Assembly: GCA_022790755.1 (NCBI GenBank)
Contig: JAAVXR010000062.1
Span: forward strand, 1-33,649
DNA: 33,649 bases
Reading direction: 5' to 3'
Origin: Hespellia sp.
GTDB taxonomy: Bacteria > Bacillota > Clostridia > Lachnospirales > Lachnospiraceae
In this document: positions 7,774-15,795 of the stretch, piece by piece
Layout of the letters: each line of letters opens with the position of its first letter
Position numbering within the stretch: the stretch's first letter is position 1
Program-made: the position numbers and the translations under genes
The notes under the pieces: generated by a model
What the model was told of the DNA's origin: nothing
The model's database searches: none
Seen by the model: the letters and a program-made list of their open reading frames with translations, nothing else

Positions 7774-9318
7774 ATGGATGGTTCAATTTTTATTGGAACA
7801 TGGTGGTCGTTGGTGCCGCCGCTTCTGGCAATTATACTTGCTTTTGTCACAAAAGAAGTATATAGTTCTTTGTTTATCGGAATTACTGTGGGGGCTCTGC
7901 TCTATACAGGATTTGCTCCGTGGGAGACGATCAATACCATTTTCGAGGTTATGAAAGAAAATATGAACTTGAATATTCTTATTTTCGACGTAATGCTTGG
8001 AATGATAATTGTGTTGATGGCAAAATCAGGTGGTTCGGCTGCTTATGGGAGATGGGCCGGGAAACGGATTCATTCCAAGAAACAAGCATCCCTTGCAACG
8101 ATGGGACTTGGAGTGTTGATCTTTGTGGATGATTATTTCAACTGTCTGACGGTAGGCTCCGTGATGCGTCCGGTAACAGATCAGTATAAAGTATCCAGAG
8201 CAAAGCTTGCTTATCTGATTGATTCTACAGCGGCGCCTGTCTGTATCATCGCACCGATTTCAAGTTGGGCGGCTGCGGTGAACTCTTATGTTCCTGAGGA
8301 TGCGGGGATTACAGGCTTTCAGCTATTTTTGCGGACAATCCCTTACAATTTGTATGCACTATTGACACTGACGATGGTCTTTTTGATCATTATGATGAGT
8401 TTTGACTTTGGTCAGATGAAAATACATGAGGCAAATGCGGCGAAAGGTGATCTGTTTACGAGTGGCGCGGAAGAATTTGAATCTGTCGAGGAAGAAAGTG
8501 CAAATGCTACTGGCGGAAGCGTGATGGATCTTGTGCTGCCGGTTCTGGTGTTGATTGTCACAGCGGTTGCCGGAATGATCTATACGGGATATCTGGGCGG
8601 CGCGACGAATGTCATTGATGCTTTTGCAGGATGTGACGCGGAAGTTAGTCTGATTTTTTCAACATTTGTTACCGTACTTTTTATGTTTGTACTGTATCTC
8701 CCGAGAAAGGTTGTGACGTTTAAAGGGTTTATGGATGGATTCGTAGAAGGTTTCCGCCTGATGATTCCGGCGGTTGCGATTCTGATTTTTGCATGGACGC
8801 TGAAAGGGATGGGAGACGTACTTGGAATAGCAGCATTTGTAGGCGGAATTGTGGATGCGAATACTTCGGCAAATGTAATACTGCCTGCAATCATGTTTTT
8901 GGTTGCCATCTTTCTTGCCTTTTCTACCGGAACATCCTGGGGAACATTTGCAATTCTGGTTCCGATTGTTACGGCGATGTTCAATAATGGAAATAATCTG
9001 GAGATGATGATTATCGCAGTGTCAGCGGTGCTGGCGGGAGCTGTCTGCGGCGATCATGTTTCACCAATCTCTGATACAACGGTTATGTCCTCTGCGGGAG
9101 CACAAAGTAATCATATCAATCATGTCTCTACACAGATGCAATATGCGGCGGTCGTTGCGGTGGTCTGTTTCATTGGATATATTATTGCAGGCTTGACGCA
9201 GAGCTGGTGGATAACATTGGGAATTAGTCTGGTGATTCTGATTGCAATATTGTTCCTGTTAAAGAAGCGATCTGATCAGACAAAAATAGTCAGTGCAGGG
9301 GCGGTAAAGAATGGATAA
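7774..9318 (+). CDS. NhaC-family Na+/H+ antiporter
   Basis: Encodes 514 residues with about 11-12 hydrophobic segments and a charged cytoplasmic loop in the middle (around KGDLFTSGAEEFESVEEES). NhaC-family hallmarks: a Trp-rich start (GTWWSLVPPLLAIILAF), DDYFNCLTVGSVMRPVTD, IDSTAAPVCIIAPISSWAA, STGTSWGTFAIL and CGDHVSPISDTTVMSSAG. It probably exchanges Na+ for H+ at the cytoplasmic membrane; some relatives exchange malate/lactate or carry amino acids, so the substrate is a family-level call. Start ATG at 7774 follows GAGAAGGAGAGAG. Its last 8 bases overlap the C39-like peptidase gene, so the two are translationally linked. Confidence 0.88.
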   Translation: MDGSIFIGTWWSLVPPLLAIILAFVTKEVYSSLFIGITVGALLYTGFAPWETINTIFEVMKENMNLNILIFDVMLGMIIVLMAKSGGSAAYGRWAGKRIHSKKQASLATMGLGVLIFVDDYFNCLTVGSVMRPVTDQYKVSRAKLAYLIDSTAAPVCIIAPISSWAAAVNSYVPEDAGITGFQLFLRTIPYNLYALLTLTMVFLIIMMSFDFGQMKIHEANAAKGDLFTSGAEEFESVEEESANATGGSVMDLVLPVLVLIVTAVAGMIYTGYLGGATNVIDAFAGCDAEVSLIFSTFVTVLFMFVLYLPRKVVTFKGFMDGFVEGFRLMIPAVAILIFAWTLKGMGDVLGIAAFVGGIVDANTSANVILPAIMFLVAIFLAFSTGTSWGTFAILVPIVTAMFNNGNNLEMMIIAVSAVLAGAVCGDHVSPISDTTVMSSAGAQSNHINHVSTQMQYAAVVAVVCFIGYIIAGLTQSWWITLGISLVILIAILFLLKKRSDQTKIVSAGAVKNG

Positions 9319-9916
9319 GTTCATTACAGCACCTTATATTGATCAGAGTATACGATATCCTACCGGATGTGAAAGCGTGTCTTCCGTTATGCTGTTGCAG
9401 TATTTGGGCTATGGGATAACGGTCGATCAGTTTATTGACCAGTATCTGGAAATGAAAAAGGTGGAAGAAAAGGATGGAGAATTGTATGGGCCAAATCCGA
9501 GGGAGTGTTTTGCGGGAAGTCCTTATGAGGAAGATGCGTTTGGGTGTTACGCACCGGTGATCTGTCAATCTCTTCGAAAAATAATCGGAGAAGACTATGA
9601 AGTGATAGATGAGACCGGGAAGTCGATATCCGAACTGCTCCAAACATATATTGATTCTGGTATGCCGGTTATTTTCTGGGCTTGTATCAATATGAGGCAG
9701 CCGGTTATCGGGCCATCCTGGAAATTGTGGGATTCCGGGGAGGAATTCACATGGATTTCCAACGAGCACTGTATGCTTCTGGTGGGATATGATGAAGGTA
9801 AGTATTATTTTAATGATCCCTATGAAAATCATGGTGTGGTTGGATATGACAGGGAAGTTGTGGAAGATCGGTATGTGGCTCAGCATATGCAGGCGGTGGG
9901 GATAAAAAAGCGTTGA
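9311..9916 (+). CDS. C39-like (papain-fold) cysteine peptidase, cytoplasmic
   Basis: Encodes 201 residues resembling the Peptidase_C39_2 family. The likely catalytic set is Cys20 (RYPTGCESVS), His153 (SNEHCMLLVGYD) and Asp169 (YYFNDPY). The layout tGCes at the N-terminus, then a late HxxLLvGYd, then the nDP motif is typical. There is no signal peptide or membrane helix, unlike secreted members, so it should act inside the cell or leave by another route. The ATG overlaps the antiporter stop (ATGGATAA). Its substrate is unknown. Being tied to a Na+/H+ antiporter and followed by a multi-pass membrane protein suggests a membrane-linked job but proves nothing. Confidence 0.75.
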   Translation: MDKFITAPYIDQSIRYPTGCESVSSVMLLQYLGYGITVDQFIDQYLEMKKVEEKDGELYGPNPRECFAGSPYEEDAFGCYAPVICQSLRKIIGEDYEVIDETGKSISELLQTYIDSGMPVIFWACINMRQPVIGPSWKLWDSGEEFTWISNEHCMLLVGYDEGKYYFNDPYENHGVVGYDREVVEDRYVAQHMQAVGIKKR

Positions 9917-9958
9917 AATGATCGGCGTACAAAATAAGGGGTAAAGGAGAAAAGAAAA

Positions 9959-10912
9959 ATGAATGAAATGATGAATCAATTGCAGTCGTTGAAATTGGAG
10001 AATGCTTTTGAATGGATTGCAGGCAGTGGGGAGAAGGCCTTGCAGATGAATATGACAATGGCGATCATACTTGTGGTTGCAGCGTTGCTTATTTGCTTTT
10101 TAGGATTAAAGTTATTGCGGGTGTGGTCTGCGCTGGCTGGACTTGGGACAGGTTTTCTGGTCGGTGGATTTGCTGGAATGCAGTTTACTGGCAATCCGTT
10201 GATTTCTATGATTATTGGGCTGGTTCTCGGAGTTGGTCTTGGCGCACTGTTGGCATGGTGGTTAAGAGGCGGTGCTTTTTTGACGGCATTTCTTTTGACG
10301 TGTAGTATCGCAATCTGGTTTGTGAAGCCAGATTCTCAGGTGAAGCTGGTGATCTGTCTGGTGATTGGACTTGTTCTGTCTATTCTTGCGGAAGTAATTA
10401 TGGCACCTGTTATCATACTGCTTTCCGGTCTGCAGGGCGGTACGATACTTTTGTCGGCGATTCCGGCGTTGCAGGTGATTCCGGGAAATAATAAAAGTAT
10501 CATTTACGTCATAGCTGGAGTGTTGACGGTACTTGGTATCTTTGTACAATTTGCATTGGAATTTAAACGCAAAGTAAAACAGAATGTTGCGCAGGCCAAC
10601 AAAATACGGGCGACAGAATCGACAGAAAATGATGTGGACCGTGCAAGACAGATGATTGACGATCTAGATGGACTGGAAGATATTGATCATAGTGTTGAAT
10701 ATGAGGATGATGACGAATACTATGAGGAAGACGACGAATATTATGAAGATGGCGAAGAATATGAGGTAGAAAAGGAACGCGCATATTTATACGACGAGGA
10801 GAAAAGCGCCCGGAAAGCAGTAAAGAAGAACAAAAAAGAAACCAAGAAAAACGCAAAGAAAAACAAAAAGAAATCTGCAGAAGACGATGATATTATATTT
10901 ATAGATCTGTGA
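9959..10912 (+). CDS. Multi-pass membrane protein with acidic-Tyr and Lys-rich tail (DUF4203/TMEM198-like)
   Basis: Encodes 317 residues. Residues 34-200 hold about seven hydrophobic segments with Gly-rich packing (GLGTGFLVGGFAGMQF, MIIGLVLGVGLGALLAW), similar to the DUF4203/TMEM198 type of membrane domain. Residues 205-235 form a charged helix. Residues 236-270 are strongly acidic with a repeated EYYEEDDEYYEDGEEYE pattern, and 284-306 are Lys-rich (KKNKKETKKNAKKNKKK) before a final acidic/hydrophobic tip (EDDDIIFIDL). The charge-segregated tail is presumably disordered and cytosolic. ATG at 9959 follows AAAGGAGAAA. It sits 42 bases after the C39-like gene and 40 before the PHP gene in a dense co-directional run. 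Function unknown. Confidence 0.7.
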   Translation: MNEMMNQLQSLKLENAFEWIAGSGEKALQMNMTMAIILVVAALLICFLGLKLLRVWSALAGLGTGFLVGGFAGMQFTGNPLISMIIGLVLGVGLGALLAWWLRGGAFLTAFLLTCSIAIWFVKPDSQVKLVICLVIGLVLSILAEVIMAPVIILLSGLQGGTILLSAIPALQVIPGNNKSIIYVIAGVLTVLGIFVQFALEFKRKVKQNVAQANKIRATESTENDVDRARQMIDDLDGLEDIDHSVEYEDDDEYYEEDDEYYEDGEEYEVEKERAYLYDEEKSARKAVKKNKKETKKNAKKNKKKSAEDDDIIFIDL

Positions 10913-10952
10913 TGTGCATTCTGCTTGAAAAAATTTGAAGGGAGATTTGCGT

Positions 10953-11789
10953 ATGAAGATCGATATGCACTGTCATATAAAAGAAGGCTCTGTGGATAGT
11001 CGAGTGAGCCTGGAAGAATACATCGCATTGTTAAAGGAAAAAGGATTTCAGGGTATGGTGATTACGGATCATGATACGTATGAGGGATACCGTTACTGGA
11101 AAGATCACATCAAAGGAAAGTTACACGAAGATTTTGTGGTACTCAAAGGGATTGAATACGATACGAGGGACGCGGGGCATATTCTTGTGATTATGCCGGA
11201 AGGCGTTAAGATGCGACTTTTGGAGATGCGTGGAATGAAGGCATCGGTTCTGATTGACCTGGTCCATCGAAACGGCGGTATATTGGGACCTGCACATCCT
11301 TGCGGGGAAAAGTATATGAGTTTTGCGCACACGAAACGATACTATGAATCCCCGGAACTGATCAAACGGTTTGACTTTATTGAGGCGTTCAATGCTTGCG
11401 AATCGGAAGAGTCGAATGCAGGAGCGCTGAAACTCGCGGAGAAATACGGCAAGATTAAGACTGGTGGCAGTGATTCTCACAAACCGGACTGTGTGGGACT
11501 GGGGTATACAATTCTGCCAGAACCGGTCACCTGCGAGACGGAACTGATTTCGATGATACATCGTAAAGTTCCATTGGAAACGGGAGGTACTTTGTACAGA
11601 AAAACGACCAAGGAGAGGGTCGGCAAGATCAATAAATTGTTGGTGTATTCTTTCTGGGTGTATAACAAAAGCGGCGAATTGTTAAAGCGTTCCAGGAGAA
11701 ATAAAAAAATGGCGGTTGAGAATCCAATCGACCCCATTGATCCAATCGAGATGTATTATACCGGAACGGCGCTGCAAAAATATAATTGA
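10953..11789 (+). CDS. PHP-domain metal-dependent phosphoesterase
   Basis: Encodes 278 residues from the ATG at 10953 (GAAGGGAG upstream; a TTG at 10935 is an upstream alternative). PHP-superfamily metal ligands are visible: His6 and His8 (MHCH), Asp39-His40-Asp41 (ITDHD), Glu68 (GIEYD), His76, His115 (GPAHP), Glu144 and the GGSDSH pair Asp174/His176. That set supports a trinuclear metal phosphoesterase of the kind that hydrolyses short RNA, nucleotides or phosphosugars. The stretch [13 protein letters not shown] at the C-terminus is a short internal repeat outside the domain. The stop is 56 bases before glgP, so co-transcription with glycogen breakdown genes is likely, though the functional link is unproven. 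Confidence 0.82.
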   Translation: MKIDMHCHIKEGSVDSRVSLEEYIALLKEKGFQGMVITDHDTYEGYRYWKDHIKGKLHEDFVVLKGIEYDTRDAGHILVIMPEGVKMRLLEMRGMKASVLIDLVHRNGGILGPAHPCGEKYMSFAHTKRYYESPELIKRFDFIEAFNACESEESNAGALKLAEKYGKIKTGGSDSHKPDCVGLGYTILPEPVTCETELISMIHRKVPLETGGTLYRKTTKERVGKINKLLVYSFWVYNKSGELLKRSRRNKKMAVENPIDPIDPIEMYYTGTALQKYN

Positions 11790-11845
11790 AGAGAGAATTG
11801 TTGTCGAAAGAAAATGTATGTGAAGTAAAGGAGGAGTTGAACGAT

Positions 11846-14101
11846 ATGGATTTACAGTTGTGTCTTACGGAGAAATTGAAAAAAGCTGTATCTGACAGTA
11901 GCAATGAAGAGTTGTATTTTGCACTTTTAGAGCTTGTGCAGGAGCTGGCACAGCAAAAGGAAGTTCAAAACGAGTCGAAGAAGAAGCTATATTATATTTC
12001 GGCAGAGTTTTTGATTGGAAAACTGTTGTCCAATAATATGATTAACCTTGGGATATATGACGAGGTGGAACAGATATTAAATGCGGCGGGAAAGAAAATC
12101 AGTGAGATTGAGGAAGTGGAACCGGAGCCGTCTCTTGGTAACGGAGGTCTTGGGAGGCTCGCGGCGTGTTTTCTGGATTCGATCGCCACACTTGGTCTGA
12201 ATGGGGATGGCGTAGGATTAAACTATCATTTTGGCCTGTTCCAGCAGAAATTTGAGGATAATCTGCAGATGGAATGTAAGAATCCTTGGATTGAGGAGAA
12301 AGGCTGGCTTCAGAAAACAGAAGTCTCATATCCGGTATCTTTTAAAGGATTTACGCTGCAGTCCAGAATGTACGATATTTCGGTGACCGGTTATCAGAAT
12401 CGTACCAATAAGCTACACCTGTTTGATGTGGAGACGGTGGATGAGAGCATTGTCAAAGAAGGAATTGATTTTGACAAAGAAGAAATCGCTAAAAATCTAA
12501 CCTTGTTTTTATATCCAGATGACAGCGATGAGGAAGGTCGCCTGCTCAGAGTTTATCAGCAATATTTTATGGTGAGCAACGCGGCACAGTTGATTTTGGA
12601 TGAATGCACGGCAAAGGGATGTACCCTGCATGATCTGCCGGAGTATGCGGTGATTCAGATCAACGACACGCATCCGACGATGGTGATACCAGAGCTCATT
12701 CGCCTTCTGGTTCAGCGAGGGTTGGAAATGGACGAGGCGATTGACGTGGTAAGTAAAACTTGTGCGTATACCAACCATACAATCCTTGCGGAAGCCTTGG
12801 AAAAATGGCCGATAAAATATTTGAAAAAAGCAGTTCCGCAGTTGGTTCCGATCATAGAAGTTTTGGATGACAAAGTGCGCAGGAAATATGAGGATGAGAC
12901 AACGGCGATCATTGACAAAGAAGATCTGGTGCATATGGCGCACATTGATATCCACTATGGATTTAGCGTGAACGGGGTGGCGTCGCTTCACACAGACATT
13001 TTGAAAGAGACTGAGTTACACAATTTCTACAAATTATATCCAGAGAAATTCCAGAATAAGACGAATGGTATCACGTTCCGCAGATGGCTGATGCATTGTA
13101 ATCCGAGATTGAATGCGCTGATTTCTTCTTTGATTGGAGATGCCTACAAAAAGGATGCTTCCCATTTGAAAGAACTGGTGAAGTTTCGGAAAGATGAGAC
13201 GGTGCTGAAACAACTCTTGGAAATTAAAATGCAGAATAAGCAGGAACTGAAACGATATCTGAAGGAAACACAGGGCCTAGAATTGGACGAGAATTCTGTT
13301 TTTGATATTCAAATCAAACGATTGCACGAATACAAACGGCAGCAGTTAAACGCACTGTATGTGATACACAAGTATCTGGAGATTAAGGGCGGAAAATTGC
13401 CGAAGCGTCCGATTACCGTGATTTTTGGGGCGAAGGCGGCGCCTGCCTATGTGATTGCGAAGGATATCATTCATCTGATTTTATGTCTTCAGGAAATCAT
13501 CAATCAGGACCCGGACGTCAATGCTTATCTGAAAGTGGTAATGGTAGAGAATTACAATATCACGAATGCGGAGAAATTGATTCCTGCCTGCGATATTTCG
13601 GAGCAGATTTCGCTGGCATCCAAAGAGGCGAGCGGCACCGGGAATATGAAATTTATGTTGAACGGCGCGGTGACATTGGGAACAGAGGATGGTGCGAATG
13701 TAGAGATTCACGAGCTGGTGGGAGATGACAATATCTATATCTTCGGGGAAACCAGTGACCAGGTGATCGCACATTATGCCAAGGCGGATTATGTTTCCAA
13801 AGAGTATTACAAAAAAGATCCGGATATTCAGGCGGCGGTTGATTTCATACTCAGCGATCAAATGTTGAAGGTGGGGAAGGAAAAGAACTTAAAGCGGTTA
13901 CAGAAAGAATTGTTATCCAAAGACTGGTTTATGACATTCCCAGATTTTCAGGAATATGTCAAGACAAAGGAGCAAGCACTTGCAGACTACGAGAATCGTT
14001 TGGCCTGGGCGGAGAAAATGCTGGTCAATATCAGCCAGTCAGGCTATTTCTCTTCCGACCGTACAATCGAAGAATATAATCGGGACATCTGGAATCTGTA
14101 G
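11846..14101 (+). CDS. Glycogen/maltodextrin phosphorylase
   Basis: Encodes 751 residues from the ATG at 11846, preceded by AAAGGAGG; a TTG at 11786 would add 20 residues overlapping the PHP gene and is less likely. It cleaves alpha-1,4-glucan ends with phosphate to give glucose 1-phosphate. Motifs: [90 protein letters not shown] and the PLP-binding [10 protein letters not shown] with Lys602. Slightly shorter than E. coli GlgP/MalP because the N-terminus is short, as is usual in clostridia. malQ follows by 21 bases, so the pair forms a glucan degradation unit. Confidence 0.95.
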   Translation: MDLQLCLTEKLKKAVSDSSNEELYFALLELVQELAQQKEVQNESKKKLYYISAEFLIGKLLSNNMINLGIYDEVEQILNAAGKKISEIEEVEPEPSLGNGGLGRLAACFLDSIATLGLNGDGVGLNYHFGLFQQKFEDNLQMECKNPWIEEKGWLQKTEVSYPVSFKGFTLQSRMYDISVTGYQNRTNKLHLFDVETVDESIVKEGIDFDKEEIAKNLTLFLYPDDSDEEGRLLRVYQQYFMVSNAAQLILDECTAKGCTLHDLPEYAVIQINDTHPTMVIPELIRLLVQRGLEMDEAIDVVSKTCAYTNHTILAEALEKWPIKYLKKAVPQLVPIIEVLDDKVRRKYEDETTAIIDKEDLVHMAHIDIHYGFSVNGVASLHTDILKETELHNFYKLYPEKFQNKTNGITFRRWLMHCNPRLNALISSLIGDAYKKDASHLKELVKFRKDETVLKQLLEIKMQNKQELKRYLKETQGLELDENSVFDIQIKRLHEYKRQQLNALYVIHKYLEIKGGKLPKRPITVIFGAKAAPAYVIAKDIIHLILCLQEIINQDPDVNAYLKVVMVENYNITNAEKLIPACDISEQISLASKEASGTGNMKFMLNGAVTLGTEDGANVEIHELVGDDNIYIFGETSDQVIAHYAKADYVSKEYYKKDPDIQAAVDFILSDQMLKVGKEKNLKRLQKELLSKDWFMTFPDFQEYVKTKEQALADYENRLAWAEKMLVNISQSGYFSSDRTIEEYNRDIWNL

Positions 14102-14122
14102 ATGATGGGAGGAATCATCAAA

Positions 14123-15607
14123 ATGAGAGAAAGCGGCATATTGTTACCGATTTCGGCTTTGCCATCCAAGTATGGAATCGGTTGTTTTTCAAAAGAGGCT
14201 TATCAGTTTGTAGATTTTTTAAAGGCGGCGGGACAGAAAAAATGGCAGATCCTGCCGATGGGGCCGACCAGTTACGGGGATTCTCCATACCAGTCGTTTT
14301 CTACGTTTGCTGGGAATCCATACTTTATTGATTTGGATACATTGCGCAAGGAAAGGTATTTGACGAAGAAAGAATGCGAAGCCTATGATTTTGGAAGTCG
14401 AGAGGATCGGGTGGATTATGAGAAGTTGTATTTGCATCGGTTCTCATTGCTTCGGAAGGCATACTGTAGATTTCAGAAAAAACCAGAGAAGAAATACGAA
14501 GCATTTGTTCAGAAAAATGCGTTTTGGTTGGAAGACTATGGACTCTTTATGGCTTTGAAAAATCACTATCATGGTGCTGCATGGAAAGATTGGGACAAGG
14601 AGCTTCGAAGCCGGGAACCTTCCGCTTTGGAAAAGGCGAAAGCAGTATTTGCAAAGGAGATAGATTTTTATCGTTTCCAACAGTATATGTTCTATAAACA
14701 GTGGAAAAAGTTGCACCGTTATGCAAATAAAAATGGGATTCAGATCATAGGGGATTTGCCGATCTATGTGGCGTTTGACAGCGCAGATACGTGGGCTTCT
14801 CCGGAATTGTTTCAATTTACGGAGACGCATGAGCCGACGGCGGTTGCGGGGTGTCCGCCGGATGCATTTTCTAAGACGGGCCAACTGTGGGGGAATCCGC
14901 TTTATGATTGGAAATATCATAAAGAAACCGGATATGCGTGGTGGATTCGGCGTGTGAAGAGTGGATTGAAGATGTGCGACATGCTTCGAATTGATCATTT
15001 TCGTGGATTTGATGAGTATTATTCGATCCCTTATGGAGATAAAACTGCCGAATTTGGAACGTGGAAAAAAGGACCTGGGATTGACTTATTTCATGCAATT
15101 TGGAGGGCAGTGGGAAAGGAAAATATCATTGCGGAAGATCTGGGTTATTTGACAGACAGTGTGATGAAACTTTTGAAAGATACCGGATATCCGGGAATGA
15201 AAATCATTCAGTTTGCTTTTGACTCCAGGGAATCTGCCAATTATTTGCCGCATACATATCCGACAAGCTGTGTGGTCTATACCGGAACCCATGACAACGA
15301 TACCACGAAGGGGTGGTTTTTGGAGGCTCCAAGAGAATGCAGAAATTTTGCCCGGGAATATCTGCAGAAACGGGAGATGGACCCGGATCATCTGTCCTGG
15401 GATTTTATCGCAATGGCTATGCGCAGTGTTGCGAATTTATGTATCATTCCGATTCAGGACTATCTGTGCCTGGGAAGTGAAGCTCGCATCAATACGCCGT
15501 CCACGCTGGGAGGTAACTGGGTATGGAGGCTGAAAAAAGGACAGCTTACAGATCGCCTGGCAGGGAAAATACGGAATATGACAAAGTTGTATGGGAGATT
15601 GTCCTAG
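14123..15607 (+). CDS. 4-alpha-glucanotransferase (amylomaltase, GH77)
   Basis: Encodes 494 residues from the ATG at 14123, chosen because GGGAGGA ends 9 bases upstream; an ATG at 14102 adds seven residues. It moves maltosyl and longer alpha-1,4-glucan units between acceptors, making substrates for the phosphorylase upstream. Family motifs: GILLPISALPSKYGIG at the start, QILPMGPTSYGDSPYQ, GDLPIYVAFDSAD, then the catalytic residues Asp291 (RIDHFRG), Glu338 (IIAEDLG) and the THDNDT motif at about 390-395. The length matches the short Thermus-type enzymes rather than plant-like ones. Terminator-like hairpins follow. Confidence 0.95.
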   Translation: MRESGILLPISALPSKYGIGCFSKEAYQFVDFLKAAGQKKWQILPMGPTSYGDSPYQSFSTFAGNPYFIDLDTLRKERYLTKKECEAYDFGSREDRVDYEKLYLHRFSLLRKAYCRFQKKPEKKYEAFVQKNAFWLEDYGLFMALKNHYHGAAWKDWDKELRSREPSALEKAKAVFAKEIDFYRFQQYMFYKQWKKLHRYANKNGIQIIGDLPIYVAFDSADTWASPELFQFTETHEPTAVAGCPPDAFSKTGQLWGNPLYDWKYHKETGYAWWIRRVKSGLKMCDMLRIDHFRGFDEYYSIPYGDKTAEFGTWKKGPGIDLFHAIWRAVGKENIIAEDLGYLTDSVMKLLKDTGYPGMKIIQFAFDSRESANYLPHTYPTSCVVYTGTHDNDTTKGWFLEAPRECRNFAREYLQKREMDPDHLSWDFIAMAMRSVANLCIIPIQDYLCLGSEARINTPSTLGGNWVWRLKKGQLTDRLAGKIRNMTKLYGRLS

Positions 15608-15632
15608 AAAGAAATGATAGAAAAATGGGTTG

Positions 15633-15650
15633 TCGGTTAATACCGATTTT
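15633..15650 (+). terminator. Small hairpin with T-run after malQ
   Basis: TCGGT (15633-15637), loop TAAT, ACCGA (15642-15646), then TTTT. A short stem, so weak on its own, but placed 26 bases after the malQ stop. Confidence 0.45.
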
Positions 15651-15659
15651 GAATTCCAA

Positions 15660-15778
15660 TGACACAAGGATGAGACAGTTCGCAGAATTCCAGGCTTTTT
15701 CAAGGCCTCGGATTTCTCCGGAACTGTCTCATCCTCTTTCTATCTTGAATTTTGGGCATAATGCCCTTTCTTGTGTCA
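15660..15778. repeat. Nested inverted-repeat element between convergent malQ and feoB
   Basis: Perfect arms GGATGAGACAGTTC (15668-15681) and GAACTGTCTCATCC (15721-15734) give a 14-bp stem that extends imperfectly inward (GAATTCCAGGC against GCCTCGGATTTC). Outside it, TGACACAAG (15660-15668) matches CTTGTGTCA (15770-15778), enclosing a further small dyad GGGCATAATGCCC (15754-15766) followed by TTTCTT. It most likely ends transcription from both directions, though neither side has a long T-run; a short mobile palindromic repeat is an alternative. Confidence 0.6.
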
Positions 15779-15795
15779 GAGGGTCTTGTCCCATA

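Noticed and set aside
9290-9979. 229-residue minus-strand frame opposite the C39-like gene
   Set aside because: His/Ile/Phe-rich shadow without a ribosome site; the plus-strand frame has a clear family match.
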